A stretch of 64,000 bases of DNA from Gemmatimonadota bacterium (GTDB lineage: Bacteria > Gemmatimonadota > Gemmatimonadetes > Gemmatimonadales > Gemmatimonadaceae): the NCBI GenBank assembly GCA_031127075.1, contig JARIFA010000006.1, positions 1-64,000 on the forward strand, written 5' to 3'. The notes under the pieces were generated by a model. It saw nothing but the letters and a program-made list of their open reading frames with translations. It did not search any database and was not told the origin of the DNA. Below are positions 41,367 through 50,622 of the stretch, piece after piece (position 1 is the stretch's first letter; every line of letters begins with the position of its first letter). Both the position numbers and the translations under genes were made by a program.

Positions 41367-42505
41367 CCTGGTCGCTTCAGTGCTCCGCCTGCCGTTATGT
41401 CCAATCGGACGGCCGGCAGCTCGCGTCACTTTGCCCGGATTGCGGTCAGCCGCTCCTCGTGCGGATCGCTGGGGCCCCTCCCCGGACATCGGTGGGCACC
41501 GAGCCGTCGTTGTGGCGATATCGGGCCGCGTTACCACTGCTCGCCGACGAGTCGCCGGTGACGCTCGGGGAGGGGATGACACCCCTGCACGAGTCGCCGC
41601 TGCTGGCGCGTGAGGTCGGTGTGCGCCGACTCTGGGTGAAGGACGAGGGCCTGAATCCGACGGCGAGCTTCAAGGCGCGGGGCCTGATGATGGCGGTCAC
41701 GCGCGCCAAGCGGCTCGGGCTGCCCGGCGTCTGTGTCCCGACGGCCGGCAACGCGGGTATCGCGCTCGCGGCGTATGCCGCTGCGGCGGGCATGCCGTGC
41801 CGCATCTATGCGCCGGAGACGACGCCGCCGCCGATCCTCGGGTCGATCCGTGCGTTCGGCGCCGAGCTCGAGCTGCTCCCTGGTCACATCGGGGACGCCG
41901 GGAAGGCGACGCTCGCGTTCGCGCGCGAGTCGGGATTCTTCAACGTCGCGACGGTCCGTGAGCCGTATCGGGTCGAAGGGATGAAGACGATGGGGTTCGA
42001 AGTGGCCGAGCAGCTCGGCTGGCGGCTCCCTGATGCCATCGTCTACCCGACGGGCGGGGGCGAAGGGACGATCGGCATCTGGAAGGCGATCGGTGAGATG
42101 CTCGCGTGGGGGTGGCTGTCGGCGGAGACGCCGCGCCCGCGGATGATCATCGCGCAGGCGAGCGGCTGTGCGCCGCTGGTCCGCGCCTTCGCGGCCGGGG
42201 CGGACCGCGCGACGCCGTGGGAGGATCCCACGACGTACGCGAGTGGGCTGCGCGTGCCAGGGCCGTTGGGCGACCGTCTCACGTTGCGCACACTCCGCGA
42301 GAGTGGCGGGGACGCCGAGTCCGTCACCGAAGAGCGGATCCGGGCCGGGACCTTCCTGCTGGCGTCACGTTCGGGAATCGACGCGGCGCCGGAGGGAGGC
42401 GCGGCCCTCGAGACGGTCCGGCAGCTCGTCGCGGCGGGTCGGTTGCGGGCGGACGCCGAGGTGGTCGTGTTCAACACCGGCTCGGGCGCGAGCTACCGGT
42501 GGTGA
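41363..42505 (+). CDS. thrC: Threonine synthase
   Basis: Encodes 380 residues of the class I-type PLP enzyme with an N-terminal zinc ribbon (Cys7/10 and Cys24/27). The PLP lysine is Lys104 in NPTASFKARG, and the phosphate-binding glycine loop is near PTAGNAGIALAAY. Threonine synthase converts O-phosphohomoserine to threonine. Zinc-ribbon forms of this length also occur in related thr-synthase-like enzymes of unknown substrate, but the full set of motifs favours the standard function. hom and thrB are not nearby. Confidence 0.9.
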   Translation: MTWSLQCSACRYVQSDGRQLASLCPDCGQPLLVRIAGAPPRTSVGTEPSLWRYRAALPLLADESPVTLGEGMTPLHESPLLAREVGVRRLWVKDEGLNPTASFKARGLMMAVTRAKRLGLPGVCVPTAGNAGIALAAYAAAAGMPCRIYAPETTPPPILGSIRAFGAELELLPGHIGDAGKATLAFARESGFFNVATVREPYRVEGMKTMGFEVAEQLGWRLPDAIVYPTGGGEGTIGIWKAIGEMLAWGWLSAETPRPRMIIAQASGCAPLVRAFAAGADRATPWEDPTTYASGLRVPGPLGDRLTLRTLRESGGDAESVTEERIRAGTFLLASRSGIDAAPEGGAALETVRQLVAAGRLRADAEVVVFNTGSGASYRW

Positions 42506-42521
42506 CCGAGTAATTTCCGGG

Positions 42522-43694
42522 ATGCGCATCGCGATCTTCGACCCGTTCTCTGGCATCGCCGGTGATATGTGCCTCGGTGCCCTTCTCGACGTGGGGCTCG
42601 ATCCGGCGTTCATCGACGGGCTCCCGGCGGCGTTGCGACTCGAGGGGGTCGGCGTGCGGCGCACGCGGGTGACGCGCGGCCAGATCGCGTCGTGGAAGGT
42701 GGACTTCGACATCCCGCCGCAGCCGCACGGTCGGCACCTGAAGCACCTGGTCGCGATCGTCGAGGCGAGTGAGGCGCCGCCTGCGGTCAAGGCGAAGGCG
42801 GTCGAGGCCTTCACGGCGATCACCGCGTGTGAGGCGGCGATCCACGGCACGACCGTGGAGCGGGTCCATCTGCACGAGGTCGGGGCCGTTGATGCGATCC
42901 TCGACATCGTCGGGACGATCTGGGGGCTCGAGCGGCTCGGCGTGACGCGCGTCTTCAGCGGTCCGGTGCAGGTGGGGGACGGATTCGTCGATACGCAGCA
43001 TGGGCGGATGGCGGTCCCGACCGCGGCGACGCTGCGGTTGCTCGAGGGGCAGGTGCTCCGGCCAGGGCCGGATGGCGCTGGTGAGCTGACCACGCCGACC
43101 GGGGCGGTGCTGCTCCGCGTGTTGAGCGCGGGCTCCCCGCCGCGGGCGTATGTCCCGATCGCGAGCGGGTTCGGGGCAGGGACGAAGGACTTTCCCGACC
43201 GGGCGAACACGCTCCGGGTGATCCTGGCAGACGTCGAGGCCGAGCCGACCGCCGGGGCGCTGCCACGTGAGCCCATCACGGTGCTCAGTGCCGACCTTGA
43301 TGACGCCTCCGGCGAGGAGGTCGGGGCCCTGAGCGGGCGGCTCCGGGCGGCCGGTGCGCTCGACGTGATCATCCTCCCGTCGATCATGAAGAAGGGACGC
43401 CCTGGCTCACGGATCGAGGTGCTGGTTCGGCCAGCGGAGGCCGACGCACTCGAGCGGGTGCTGCTGCTCGAGGGGCCGACGATTGGCGTGCGGCGGACGG
43501 AGGGGACGCGTGTGGTCCTCCCGCGACGTGAGGAATCGCGGGTCGTCTCCGGGCATCCGGTGCGGTTCAAGGTGGTCACGATGCCTGATGGGTCGGAGCG
43601 CGCGAAACCCGAGTTCGACGATGTGCAGGCGGTGGCAGACCGGCTCGGGCGCCCCGTCCGTGAGGTGCTCGACGAGGCGCGGAAGTCGTTCTAA
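42522..43694 (+). CDS. larC: Nickel-pincer cofactor biosynthesis protein LarC
   Basis: Encodes 390 residues. The N-terminal signature FDPFSGIAGDMCLGALLDVG and the HLHEVGAVDAILDIVG block with conserved His/Glu/Asp are characteristic. LarC inserts nickel into the pyridinium-thiocarboxylate mononucleotide that activates lactate racemase and relatives. In Lactobacillus it is made by a frameshift joining LarC1 and LarC2; here it is a single uninterrupted frame. larA, larB and larE are absent from the window. A TAATTT box ends 5 bases before the ATG. Confidence 0.88.
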   Translation: MRIAIFDPFSGIAGDMCLGALLDVGLDPAFIDGLPAALRLEGVGVRRTRVTRGQIASWKVDFDIPPQPHGRHLKHLVAIVEASEAPPAVKAKAVEAFTAITACEAAIHGTTVERVHLHEVGAVDAILDIVGTIWGLERLGVTRVFSGPVQVGDGFVDTQHGRMAVPTAATLRLLEGQVLRPGPDGAGELTTPTGAVLLRVLSAGSPPRAYVPIASGFGAGTKDFPDRANTLRVILADVEAEPTAGALPREPITVLSADLDDASGEEVGALSGRLRAAGALDVIILPSIMKKGRPGSRIEVLVRPAEADALERVLLLEGPTIGVRRTEGTRVVLPRREESRVVSGHPVRFKVVTMPDGSERAKPEFDDVQAVADRLGRPVREVLDEARKSF

Positions 43695-43698
43695 ATCA

Positions 43699-43727
43699 TT
43701 GATTTCGGCTGGTTCTGCTGATAGGTT
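43699..43727 (+). promoter_or_regulatory. Putative promoter of the DUF512 gene
   Basis: TTGATT (43699-43704), a 17-base spacer and TAGGTT (43722-43727) lie just after larC. The -10 ends 9 bases before the ATG at 43737, so the transcript would have almost no leader. Confidence 0.5.
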
Positions 43728-43736
43728 GCTTGAACC

Positions 43737-45038
43737 ATGATTCGCGTTCTCCGCGTCCAGCCTGAGAGCATCGCCGCCGAGCTGGGCCTGACGCCCGGCA
43801 CGGAACTGCTGTCCGTCGATGGCCGGCCACTCGAGGACTTCCTCGATTGGGAATTCCTGACCGCCGACGAGGCCTTTGCCCTCGAAGCAAAGCTGCCCGA
43901 CGGCGAGCATGTCGTCTTCGAAATCGAGCGCGAGGGTGGGGAGCCCATGGGGGTGGAGCTGGAGCCCCCGAACGTCCGCCGGTGTGCCAACCGGTGCGAG
44001 TTCTGCTTCATCGAGGGCTTGCCGAAGGGGCTCCGGAAGCCGTTGTACATCCGCGACGATGATTACCGGCTCTCGTTCGCCTACGGCAATTTCGCGACGC
44101 TCTCGAATCTCAAGGAGAAGGACGTCGCGCGGATCCTCGAGTACCGCCTCTCGCCGCTCTATGTCTCGGTGCACGCCACGCCGTGGGAGGCGCGGAAGGT
44201 GCTCCTGAATAACCCGCGGGTGCCGAACATCGTGGAGCAGCTCACGCGGCTCACGGACGGCGGCATCCAGTTCCATGGGCAGATGGTCATCGTGCCGGGG
44301 CTGAACGACGGGCCGGTGCTCGAGCAGTCGCTGGCGGATCTGTGGGCGTTCGGCGATGCCTGCCTCAGCGTGGCACTCGTGCCGGTCGGGGTGACGCAGT
44401 TCTCACATCTCTACACGGGGCGATCGATGGACCGCGAGGCGGCGCGCGGGCTCCTTGAGGTGGCCGGCCGCTGGGCGGCCCGCGCGGAGGCCGAGCGCGG
44501 GATGCCCTGGGTCTACGGCTCGGACGAGCTCTATCTCCTCGCCGATGTGCCGCTCCCCGCGGCGGAGCACTATCGGGATTTCGCGCAGATTGAGAACGGC
44601 GTCGGTGCGGTCACCTCGCTGCGCGGTCGCATCGCGGACGGCGCCGCCACACTGCCGCGGCTGGATGGGCGTCGCATCGGGGTCGTGACGGGGACGGCGA
44701 TGGCCCCACTCCTCCCGGAGCTGCTCGACCGACTCGCCGTGGCCACTGGGGCGCGATTCGAGCTGATCCCGACCACCAATTCGCTCTTCGGTCCGACCGT
44801 GACCACGGCAGGCCTCCTCGTCGGTGCGGACATCGCGCGGGCGTTGGAGGGTCGTGCCGACCTCGACCTGGCGCTGATCCCAGCCGAGACCATCAACGAC
44901 GCCGGGGCCTTCCTTGACGACGTCGCCTTCATCGCCCTCCGCGAGACGCTCCCCATGCCGGTGTACCCGTCGTACGATTTCATCGATGTGCTCTCCCAGG
45001 AGGAGGCGGTCGGCGCCACCATCGGGAGCGGGTCGTGA
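43737..45038 (+). CDS. PDZ/radical-SAM/DUF512 domain protein of unknown function
   Basis: Encodes 433 residues. An N-terminal PDZ-like domain (about 5-60) contains SIAAELGLTPGTELLSVDG. A CxxxCxxC cluster follows (Cys83, Cys87, Cys90 in CANRCEFC), matching a radical-SAM iron-sulfur site, then the DUF512 domain to the end with a YPSYDFIDVL tail. The family is widely conserved, often next to der as here, yet its reaction is unknown. It overlaps der by four bases. Confidence 0.88.
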   Translation: MIRVLRVQPESIAAELGLTPGTELLSVDGRPLEDFLDWEFLTADEAFALEAKLPDGEHVVFEIEREGGEPMGVELEPPNVRRCANRCEFCFIEGLPKGLRKPLYIRDDDYRLSFAYGNFATLSNLKEKDVARILEYRLSPLYVSVHATPWEARKVLLNNPRVPNIVEQLTRLTDGGIQFHGQMVIVPGLNDGPVLEQSLADLWAFGDACLSVALVPVGVTQFSHLYTGRSMDREAARGLLEVAGRWAARAEAERGMPWVYGSDELYLLADVPLPAAEHYRDFAQIENGVGAVTSLRGRIADGAATLPRLDGRRIGVVTGTAMAPLLPELLDRLAVATGARFELIPTTNSLFGPTVTTAGLLVGADIARALEGRADLDLALIPAETINDAGAFLDDVAFIALRETLPMPVYPSYDFIDVLSQEEAVGATIGSGS

Positions 45039-46354
45039 GCGATATCCCGGTCGTCGCGCTCGTTGGGCGCCCCAATGTCGGCAAGTCCGCGCTCTTCAAT
45101 CGCCTGATCGGCGACGATACCGCCATCGTCAGCGATGAGGCGGGGACGACCCGGGACCGCCACTTCGCGCTCGCGCAGTGGAACGGTCGCGACTTCTGGC
45201 TGGTCGACACCGGCGGGCTCGTCGAGGATTCCGATCTGCCGATGGACGTCGCAATCAAGCGGCAGGTGAAGGAAGCCATCGCCGAGGCGGACCTCCTGCT
45301 CCTCACCGTCGACGCGAAGGCGGGGCTCCATCCGAGCGACGCGCGGATCGCGGACCTGATCCGGCACGCGCGGAAACCATGGTTGCTGGTGGCGAACAAG
45401 GTCGACGACCCGAAGAGCAGTGATTGGTTCGAGTTCTTCAACCTCGGGGCCGGGGACCCGGTCCCCGTCTCGGCCGCCAACGGCAAGAGCTCCGGAGATC
45501 TGCTCGATGCGGTCGTCGCGACGCTGCCGACCAGCCCATCGGATGGCGTTCCTGACGCGGTGCGCGTCGCGGTCATTGGTCGCCCGAATGTCGGCAAGTC
45601 CTCGTTCATCAATCGCCTGCTCGGCGAGGAACGGCTCGTGGTGTCGGCCATCGCGGGGACCACGCGCGACTCGATCGATACGCCGTTCACCTTCCACGGC
45701 GAGCCGTACATCTTCGTCGACACGGCAGGGCTTCGCCGGCAGTCGCGCGTGGACGACGGTGTGGAGTTCTACTCCGCGCTCCGGACGCGCCGGGCGATCG
45801 ACCGCGCCGACCTCTGCCTTTTGTTGATCGACGCCGTCGAGGGGCTGCACAATCAGGATCTCAAGATCGCGACGCTCGCCTGGGAGGCGGGGCGGGGGAT
45901 GATCATCGTCGTGAACAAGTGGGACCTGAAGGAGAAGGACGACAAGACCGCGGCGAAGTTCCAGAAGGAGTGCGTGGAGAAGGCGCCGTACCTGGCGCAC
46001 GTTCCCTTCCTCTTCACCTCTGCTCTCACGGGGCAGCGGGTCACGAAGGTCCTCGAGGTGATCCGCGAGGTGCGAGCCGAGCGCGCGAAGCGCGTCCCCA
46101 CCTCGGAGGTCAACGAGGGGCTGCACGCGCTGTTGGCGCGGCGGCAGCCGCCGCAGGCGGCGGGCAACGAAGTGAAGCTCAACTACGCCACGCAGGTGGA
46201 AACGGCCCCGCCGACGATCGTCGTGTTCGGGAATCATCCGGATCTGGTGCAGGAGCACTATGTCCGTTACCTGCACAACGGGTTCCGCGAGATGTGGGGC
46301 TTCACGGGGAATCCGCTGCGCATCATCCTGAAGCGGAAGAGCGGGAGGGACTGA
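45035..46354 (+). CDS. der: Ribosome-associated GTPase Der (EngA)
   Basis: Encodes 439 residues from GTG. It has two tandem GTPase domains, each with GRPNVGKS (residues 11-18 and near 183-190), DTGGL and DTAGL G3 motifs, and NKVD and NKWD G4 motifs. A C-terminal KH-like domain ends the protein. Der is needed for 50S subunit assembly. It is coupled to the DUF512 gene upstream, and plsY begins one base after its stop. Confidence 0.96.
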   Translation: MSDIPVVALVGRPNVGKSALFNRLIGDDTAIVSDEAGTTRDRHFALAQWNGRDFWLVDTGGLVEDSDLPMDVAIKRQVKEAIAEADLLLLTVDAKAGLHPSDARIADLIRHARKPWLLVANKVDDPKSSDWFEFFNLGAGDPVPVSAANGKSSGDLLDAVVATLPTSPSDGVPDAVRVAVIGRPNVGKSSFINRLLGEERLVVSAIAGTTRDSIDTPFTFHGEPYIFVDTAGLRRQSRVDDGVEFYSALRTRRAIDRADLCLLLIDAVEGLHNQDLKIATLAWEAGRGMIIVVNKWDLKEKDDKTAAKFQKECVEKAPYLAHVPFLFTSALTGQRVTKVLEVIREVRAERAKRVPTSEVNEGLHALLARRQPPQAAGNEVKLNYATQVETAPPTIVVFGNHPDLVQEHYVRYLHNGFREMWGFTGNPLRIILKRKSGRD

Positions 46355-46355
46355 G

Positions 46356-47027
46356 ATGCCGTCGGGGACCATACCGCCGATCGTCGCGATCCTCCTCGCC
46401 TACGCGTCGGGGTCGCTCCCCTTTGCCTTTCTCGCCGGACGTCTCCTCAAAGGGATTGATCTGCGGACGGTGGGGTCGGGCAATCTCGGTGCGACGAACG
46501 TCTACCGGACGCTCGGGGTACCGGCCGCGGTCGTCGTGCTCCTCCTCGACGCGTTGAAAGGGGCGCTCCCGGTCCTCCTGCTCACCCCACGCATCAGTGA
46601 GGTCGTGATCGCGCCGCCCGGATCCTCGACGCCGGCGTGGATGGGGCTGGTCCTTGGCGTCGCGGCGATTGTCGGGCACGCGAAGCCGGTCTTCCTCCTC
46701 TGGGAGGGCGGGGGGAAGGGGGTCGCCACGACCGCGGGGGTTTTCGCGGCGCTCGTCCCGGTCGCGCTGCTCCTCGCGCTCGGGATCTTCGTCCTCGTCG
46801 TTTGGCGGACGCGCATCGTCTCGCTCGGTTCGATGGTCGCCGCCGTGATCCTCCCGGCGGCCGTCGCGTGGCGCGCGGGACCGGGGTCGCCGTTCGCGCT
46901 GGTGGCGATCGTGATCGCCGGCTTCGTCGTGTGGACGCATCGCGCTAACATCGAACGGTTGCGCGCGGGCACCGAGCCGCGGCTCGGCGCTCCGGGCGGG
47001 GCGCACCGCACCGAGAGCGTCTCCTGA
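46356..47027 (+). CDS. plsY: Acyl-phosphate glycerol-3-phosphate acyltransferase PlsY
   Basis: Encodes 223 residues with five or six hydrophobic helices. Family blocks are YASGSLPFAFLAGR, the GSGNLGATNVYRTLG loop, GHAKPVFLLWEGGGKGVAT and the WRTRIVSLGSM segment. PlsY transfers the acyl group from acyl-phosphate to glycerol-3-phosphate, the first step of phospholipid synthesis. gpsA, which makes the glycerol-3-phosphate, starts at its stop codon (TGATG), so the two steps are coupled. Confidence 0.95.
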   Translation: MPSGTIPPIVAILLAYASGSLPFAFLAGRLLKGIDLRTVGSGNLGATNVYRTLGVPAAVVVLLLDALKGALPVLLLTPRISEVVIAPPGSSTPAWMGLVLGVAAIVGHAKPVFLLWEGGGKGVATTAGVFAALVPVALLLALGIFVLVVWRTRIVSLGSMVAAVILPAAVAWRAGPGSPFALVAIVIAGFVVWTHRANIERLRAGTEPRLGAPGGAHRTESVS

Positions 47028-48019
47028 TGCGCTGCGCCGTCATCGGGGCCGGCGCGTGGGGGACCGCGCTCGCCAATCTCCTTGCTGAGAACGGCCACGA
47101 GACGATCCTCTGGGCCTTCGAGCCGGAGGTCGCGGACGCGATCGCGATGCGGAGCGAGAATCCGCGGTTCCTGGCGGGGGTCGCACTCCATCCGTCGCTC
47201 GCGGCCACGGATGATCTCGCGGTGGCGACGGCGGAGGCGTCACTCGTGCTCTTCGCCCCACCATCGCACGCGCTGCGCCTGGTCGCGCGCGAGGCGGCGG
47301 CGGGGATCCCTTCCGGGGTCCCACTGGTCGTGGCGACGAAGGGCATCGAGGCGGACCGGCTCGCCCTGATGACGGACGTCGTCGCCGAGGAGATCCCTGG
47401 ACACCCGGTGGTGGCGCTGTCGGGGCCGAGCTTCGCGCTCGAGGTCGCGCAGCATCTGCCGACGGCACTCGTGGCCGCGTGCGAGGATGCGGAGGTCGCC
47501 CAGCTCGTCCAGCGGACGTTCAGCACCTCGGCGTTCCGCGTGTACACGCAGCGCGATGTCGTGGGGGTCGAGCTCGGCGGGGCGCTCAAGAACGTGATGG
47601 CAGTCGCGACGGGTATCGCCGATGGACTCGCCCTCGGGTTCAATGCGCGCGCGGCCCTGATCACGCGCGGGCTCGCAGAGATGACGCGGCTCGGGGTCGC
47701 CCTCGGGGCGGATCCCCTGACCTTCGCCGGGCTCGCCGGCGTCGGGGATCTCGTGCTCACCTGCACCGGCTCGCTCTCGCGGAACCGGCAGGTTGGGCTC
47801 GCGATCGGTGAAGGCGCGACGCTGGCGGAGGTGCTCGCGGGTCGCGAGACCGTCGCCGAGGGGGTCGCGACCACGCAGAGCGCGCAGGCGCTCGCGGCGC
47901 GGATGGGGGTGGAGATGCCCATCGTCGCCGCGGTGCACCGGGTGCTGTTTGAGCGCCAACCGGCACGGTGGGCACTCGTGGAGCTGATGACGAGGGACCT
48001 CAAGGAGGAGGGCGCGTGA
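47027..48019 (+). CDS. gpsA: NAD(P)-dependent glycerol-3-phosphate dehydrogenase
   Basis: Encodes 330 residues. The Rossmann motif GAGAWGTALA starts at about residue 5; VVALSGPSFALEVA, the catalytic Lys in ELGGALKNVMAVA, and the C-terminal LVLTCTGSLSRNRQVG block are all present. It reduces dihydroxyacetone phosphate to glycerol-3-phosphate for PlsY, encoded just upstream. Its 3' end carries the strong Shine-Dalgarno of the next gene. Confidence 0.95.
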   Translation: MRCAVIGAGAWGTALANLLAENGHETILWAFEPEVADAIAMRSENPRFLAGVALHPSLAATDDLAVATAEASLVLFAPPSHALRLVAREAAAGIPSGVPLVVATKGIEADRLALMTDVVAEEIPGHPVVALSGPSFALEVAQHLPTALVAACEDAEVAQLVQRTFSTSAFRVYTQRDVVGVELGGALKNVMAVATGIADGLALGFNARAALITRGLAEMTRLGVALGADPLTFAGLAGVGDLVLTCTGSLSRNRQVGLAIGEGATLAEVLAGRETVAEGVATTQSAQALAARMGVEMPIVAAVHRVLFERQPARWALVELMTRDLKEEGA

Positions 48020-48387
48020 GCGCGAAGCCCGAGCCCGTTCGGGAGTTCTACTCGATCGGGGACGTCTGCGAGATGCTCGAGCTCAAGCCGCACGTGCTGC
48101 GGTACTGGGAAAGCCAGTTCAAGGTGTTGAGCCCGAACAAGAATCGCTCGGGGAATCGCGTCTACACGCGGCGCGAGCTGGAGTTCGTGCAGCTCGTGAA
48201 GCAGCTGCTCTACACCGAGAAGTTCACCGTGGAGGGCGCGCGACAGCAGCTCGAAGCGCGTCGGAAGGATGGCGGATTGCGCACGACGGCGCGGCAGGCG
48301 CTCGACCTGCAGTCGATTCTCCAGCTCGAGAAGGACCTTAAGGACATCCTCGCCACCCTGCAGCCGCCCGCGCGGCGGAGCCCCTGA
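48016..48387 (+). CDS. MerR-family DNA-binding regulator
   Basis: Encodes 123 residues from GTG. The N-terminal 70 residues are a MerR winged-helix domain: FYSIGDVCEMLELKPHVLRYWE, then RVYTRRELEFVQLVKQLL. A helical segment follows (about 75-110), which would form the dimer coiled-coil; there is no effector domain. An unusually strong Shine-Dalgarno (AAGGAGGAGG, 48002-48011) precedes the GTG. The GTG overlaps the gpsA stop (GTGA). Targets are unknown; location between gpsA and surE gives little clue. Confidence 0.87.
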   Translation: MSAKPEPVREFYSIGDVCEMLELKPHVLRYWESQFKVLSPNKNRSGNRVYTRRELEFVQLVKQLLYTEKFTVEGARQQLEARRKDGGLRTTARQALDLQSILQLEKDLKDILATLQPPARRSP

Positions 48388-49148
48388 TGCGGATCCTGTG
48401 CAGCAACGATGACGGTATCCTCGCGCGGGGACTCGATGTCCTCGAGCGGGCGGCGCGTCCCCTCGGCGAGGTGTGGGTCGTCGCCCCCGACCGAGAGCAG
48501 AGCGCGACGAGCCACGCCCTCACGCTGCACCACCCGTTGCGCCCGATTCAGCTCGGGGAGCGTCGGTGGCAGATCGACGGGACCCCGACCGACTGCGTCA
48601 TGGTGGCGGTCGAGGCGTTGTTGCCCGAGCGTCCGGACTTCGTGCTGAGCGGCGTCAATCACGGGCCGAACATGGGCGAGGACGTCCTCTACTCCGGGAC
48701 CGTCGCCGCCGCGATGGAGGGGCTCGCGCTCGGGATCCCAAGCATCGCCGTCTCCTTTGCCGGACGCGTGCTCCGCGGCGACGATCATCTGTTGGAGGAC
48801 CAGGTCGAGGTGCTCTCGCGCCTTCTCGCGCACCTGACGTCGCTCCGCGCTTTTCCGGCCGACACCCTGCTCAACGTGAACATCCCCCGGGTGCCGGCCG
48901 CCGAAGTGAAGGGCGTGCGCCTGACCCGGCTCGGCCGGCGCGTCTTCTCCGACTCGTTGACGAAGATGAAGGATCCGTGGGGCCGCGACATCGTCTGGAT
49001 CGGCGGTGGCAGCGTCGCGTGGAGCGGCGAGGAGGATGCCGACTTCGTCGCCGTGCGGGATGGCTACGTCTCGGTGACGCCACTGCACCTCGACCTGACG
49101 CACCAGGCCCGCCTCGCCGACGTGGAGCCTTGGTGGAGACCGCTGTAG
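48387..49148 (+). CDS. surE: 5'/3'-nucleotidase SurE
   Basis: Encodes 253 residues. SurE motifs: NDDG with Asp8 and Asp9 for metal binding, APDREQSATSHALTLH, LSGVNHGPNMGEDVLYSGTVAAAMEG, and SFAG. SurE is a stationary-phase survival phosphatase acting on nucleoside monophosphates. It overlaps the MerR gene by one base and pcm by 16 bases; surE-pcm is a classical pair. Confidence 0.95.
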   Translation: MRILCSNDDGILARGLDVLERAARPLGEVWVVAPDREQSATSHALTLHHPLRPIQLGERRWQIDGTPTDCVMVAVEALLPERPDFVLSGVNHGPNMGEDVLYSGTVAAAMEGLALGIPSIAVSFAGRVLRGDDHLLEDQVEVLSRLLAHLTSLRAFPADTLLNVNIPRVPAAEVKGVRLTRLGRRVFSDSLTKMKDPWGRDIVWIGGGSVAWSGEEDADFVAVRDGYVSVTPLHLDLTHQARLADVEPWWRPL

Positions 49149-49789
49149 TCCGACGCTTCGGCGGAGCGCGGCGCCGACTCATCGAGGCGCTCGCGGAGCG
49201 TGGTATCACCGACGTCCGCGTGCTGAACGCGTTCGACGAGGTGCCGCGTCATCTCTTCGTGCCGACCGGGGTGCAGCATCGCGCCTACGAGGACACCGCG
49301 CTGCCGATCGGGTACGGGCAGACCATCAGCCAGCCGTGGGCACATGCGAGCGCACTCGCCGCGCTCCACCTGACGGGACGGGAACGCGTCCTCGAAGTGG
49401 GGACGGGCTCCGGGTTCCAGTCGGCCCTGCTGACGCGGCTGGTGGATCAGGTCTTTTCGATCGAGCGCGTGACGGAGCTCGCGACAGCGGCGCGGGATGC
49501 GTTCCGCGCCTGTGGCATCGATCGGGTCGTGCAGCGGGTCGGCGACGGCACGCTTGGCTGGCCGGAGTTCGCGCCGTTCGACGCGATCCTGGTCGGGGCT
49601 TCGGGGCCGGTGATCCCTGATCCGCTTCGTGCGCAGCTCGCGGTGGGCGGTCGGCTGCTGATGCCGATCGGTGACCGGGAGCAGCGGTTGGTCCGGGTCC
49701 GGCGGACGGCGGTGGACGCGTGGGAGGAGACGTGGCTTGACCCCGTGCGGTTCGTCCCGCTAATCGGGGCGCACGGGTTCCCCCGGTGA
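49133..49789 (+). CDS. pcm: Protein-L-isoaspartate O-methyltransferase
   Basis: Encodes 218 residues from GTG 49133 (TTG 49130 is also possible). The sequence shows VPRHLFVP, the substrate-pocket LPIGYGQTISQP, and the SAM-binding VLEVGTGSGFQSALL block. The enzyme repairs isoaspartyl damage in proteins. The start lies within the 3' end of surE, so the two are coupled. Confidence 0.94.
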   Translation: METAVVRRFGGARRRLIEALAERGITDVRVLNAFDEVPRHLFVPTGVQHRAYEDTALPIGYGQTISQPWAHASALAALHLTGRERVLEVGTGSGFQSALLTRLVDQVFSIERVTELATAARDAFRACGIDRVVQRVGDGTLGWPEFAPFDAILVGASGPVIPDPLRAQLAVGGRLLMPIGDREQRLVRVRRTAVDAWEETWLDPVRFVPLIGAHGFPR

Positions 49790-49849
49790 CGCGGTGAACG
49801 AATCCCTGAGTCGTGGAGTATGAGTGGTGTACCCTCACGGAGTGTCTCG

Positions 49850-50614
49850 ATGCGGATGAGGCAGGGTCGGATGGGCCGGGGTGTGTCGCTGGCGATCGCG
49901 GTGCTGGTCACCGCGTCAGGCCTGCCGGCGCAAGCGGGGCGCGGTGATGGGTTCCTGTTCCGCGAGCCGATCTCGACCGTCACGTTCCATGGCGGGCTCG
50001 CGCTGCCGCGGGCCGGCGGGGATCTCTTCGCCGACGTCACGAAGGACCTGACGATCGATCGAGCGAACTTCGCCGCGGCGTCCTTCGGGATGGACCTCGC
50101 CTTCGTGGTGACGCCGCGGGTGGATGTCGTCTTCGGCTTCGGTCCGTCATCGAGCCGCACGCCCTCGGAGTTCCGTGACTGGGTCGACAACAACGATCTC
50201 CCCATCGAACAGGTGACGTCGTACAGCCGGTCGCCCTTCACGCTGTCGGCGCGCTACCACCTGAGGGACAAAGGGCGGATGGTCGGCTCGTTCGCGTGGA
50301 TCCCGAACCGCCTGGTGCCGTTCGTCAGCGCCGGCGCCGGGGTGACCCGCTATCGGTTCGAGCAGGATGGCGACTTTATCGACACCGAGACCCTGAACGT
50401 CTTCTCGGATCGGCTGCGGACGGAAGGCTGGACGTGGGTCGGGCAGGTCGGCGGCGGGGCGCATCTGTCGCTCTCTCCGCGGGTGATGCTGACCGGTGAG
50501 GCGCGCTACCTTCTCGGGGGTGTCGATGCCGGTCGTTCCTCGAGCGATTTCGTGGGGTATCGGTTGGACCTGTCGGGCCTGACCACACTGGTCGGGCTCT
50601 CATTCCGTCTCTGA
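49850..50614 (+). CDS. Secreted/outer-membrane beta-barrel protein of unknown function
   Basis: Encodes 254 residues. A signal peptide is visible (hydrophobic core LAIAVLVTASG, cleavage near LPAQA). The mature part alternates polar and hydrophobic residues and ends in LSFRL, a beta-barrel-type C-terminus with glycine- and aromatic-rich strands, such as PFVSAGAGVTRYRF. No family is recognised. The ATG at 49850 is preferred over 49820 because GGAG lies 7 bases before it. A partner gene follows 8 bases later. Confidence 0.7.
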   Translation: MRMRQGRMGRGVSLAIAVLVTASGLPAQAGRGDGFLFREPISTVTFHGGLALPRAGGDLFADVTKDLTIDRANFAAASFGMDLAFVVTPRVDVVFGFGPSSSRTPSEFRDWVDNNDLPIEQVTSYSRSPFTLSARYHLRDKGRMVGSFAWIPNRLVPFVSAGAGVTRYRFEQDGDFIDTETLNVFSDRLRTEGWTWVGQVGGGAHLSLSPRVMLTGEARYLLGGVDAGRSSSDFVGYRLDLSGLTTLVGLSFRL

Positions 50615-50622
50615 AGGAGGGC

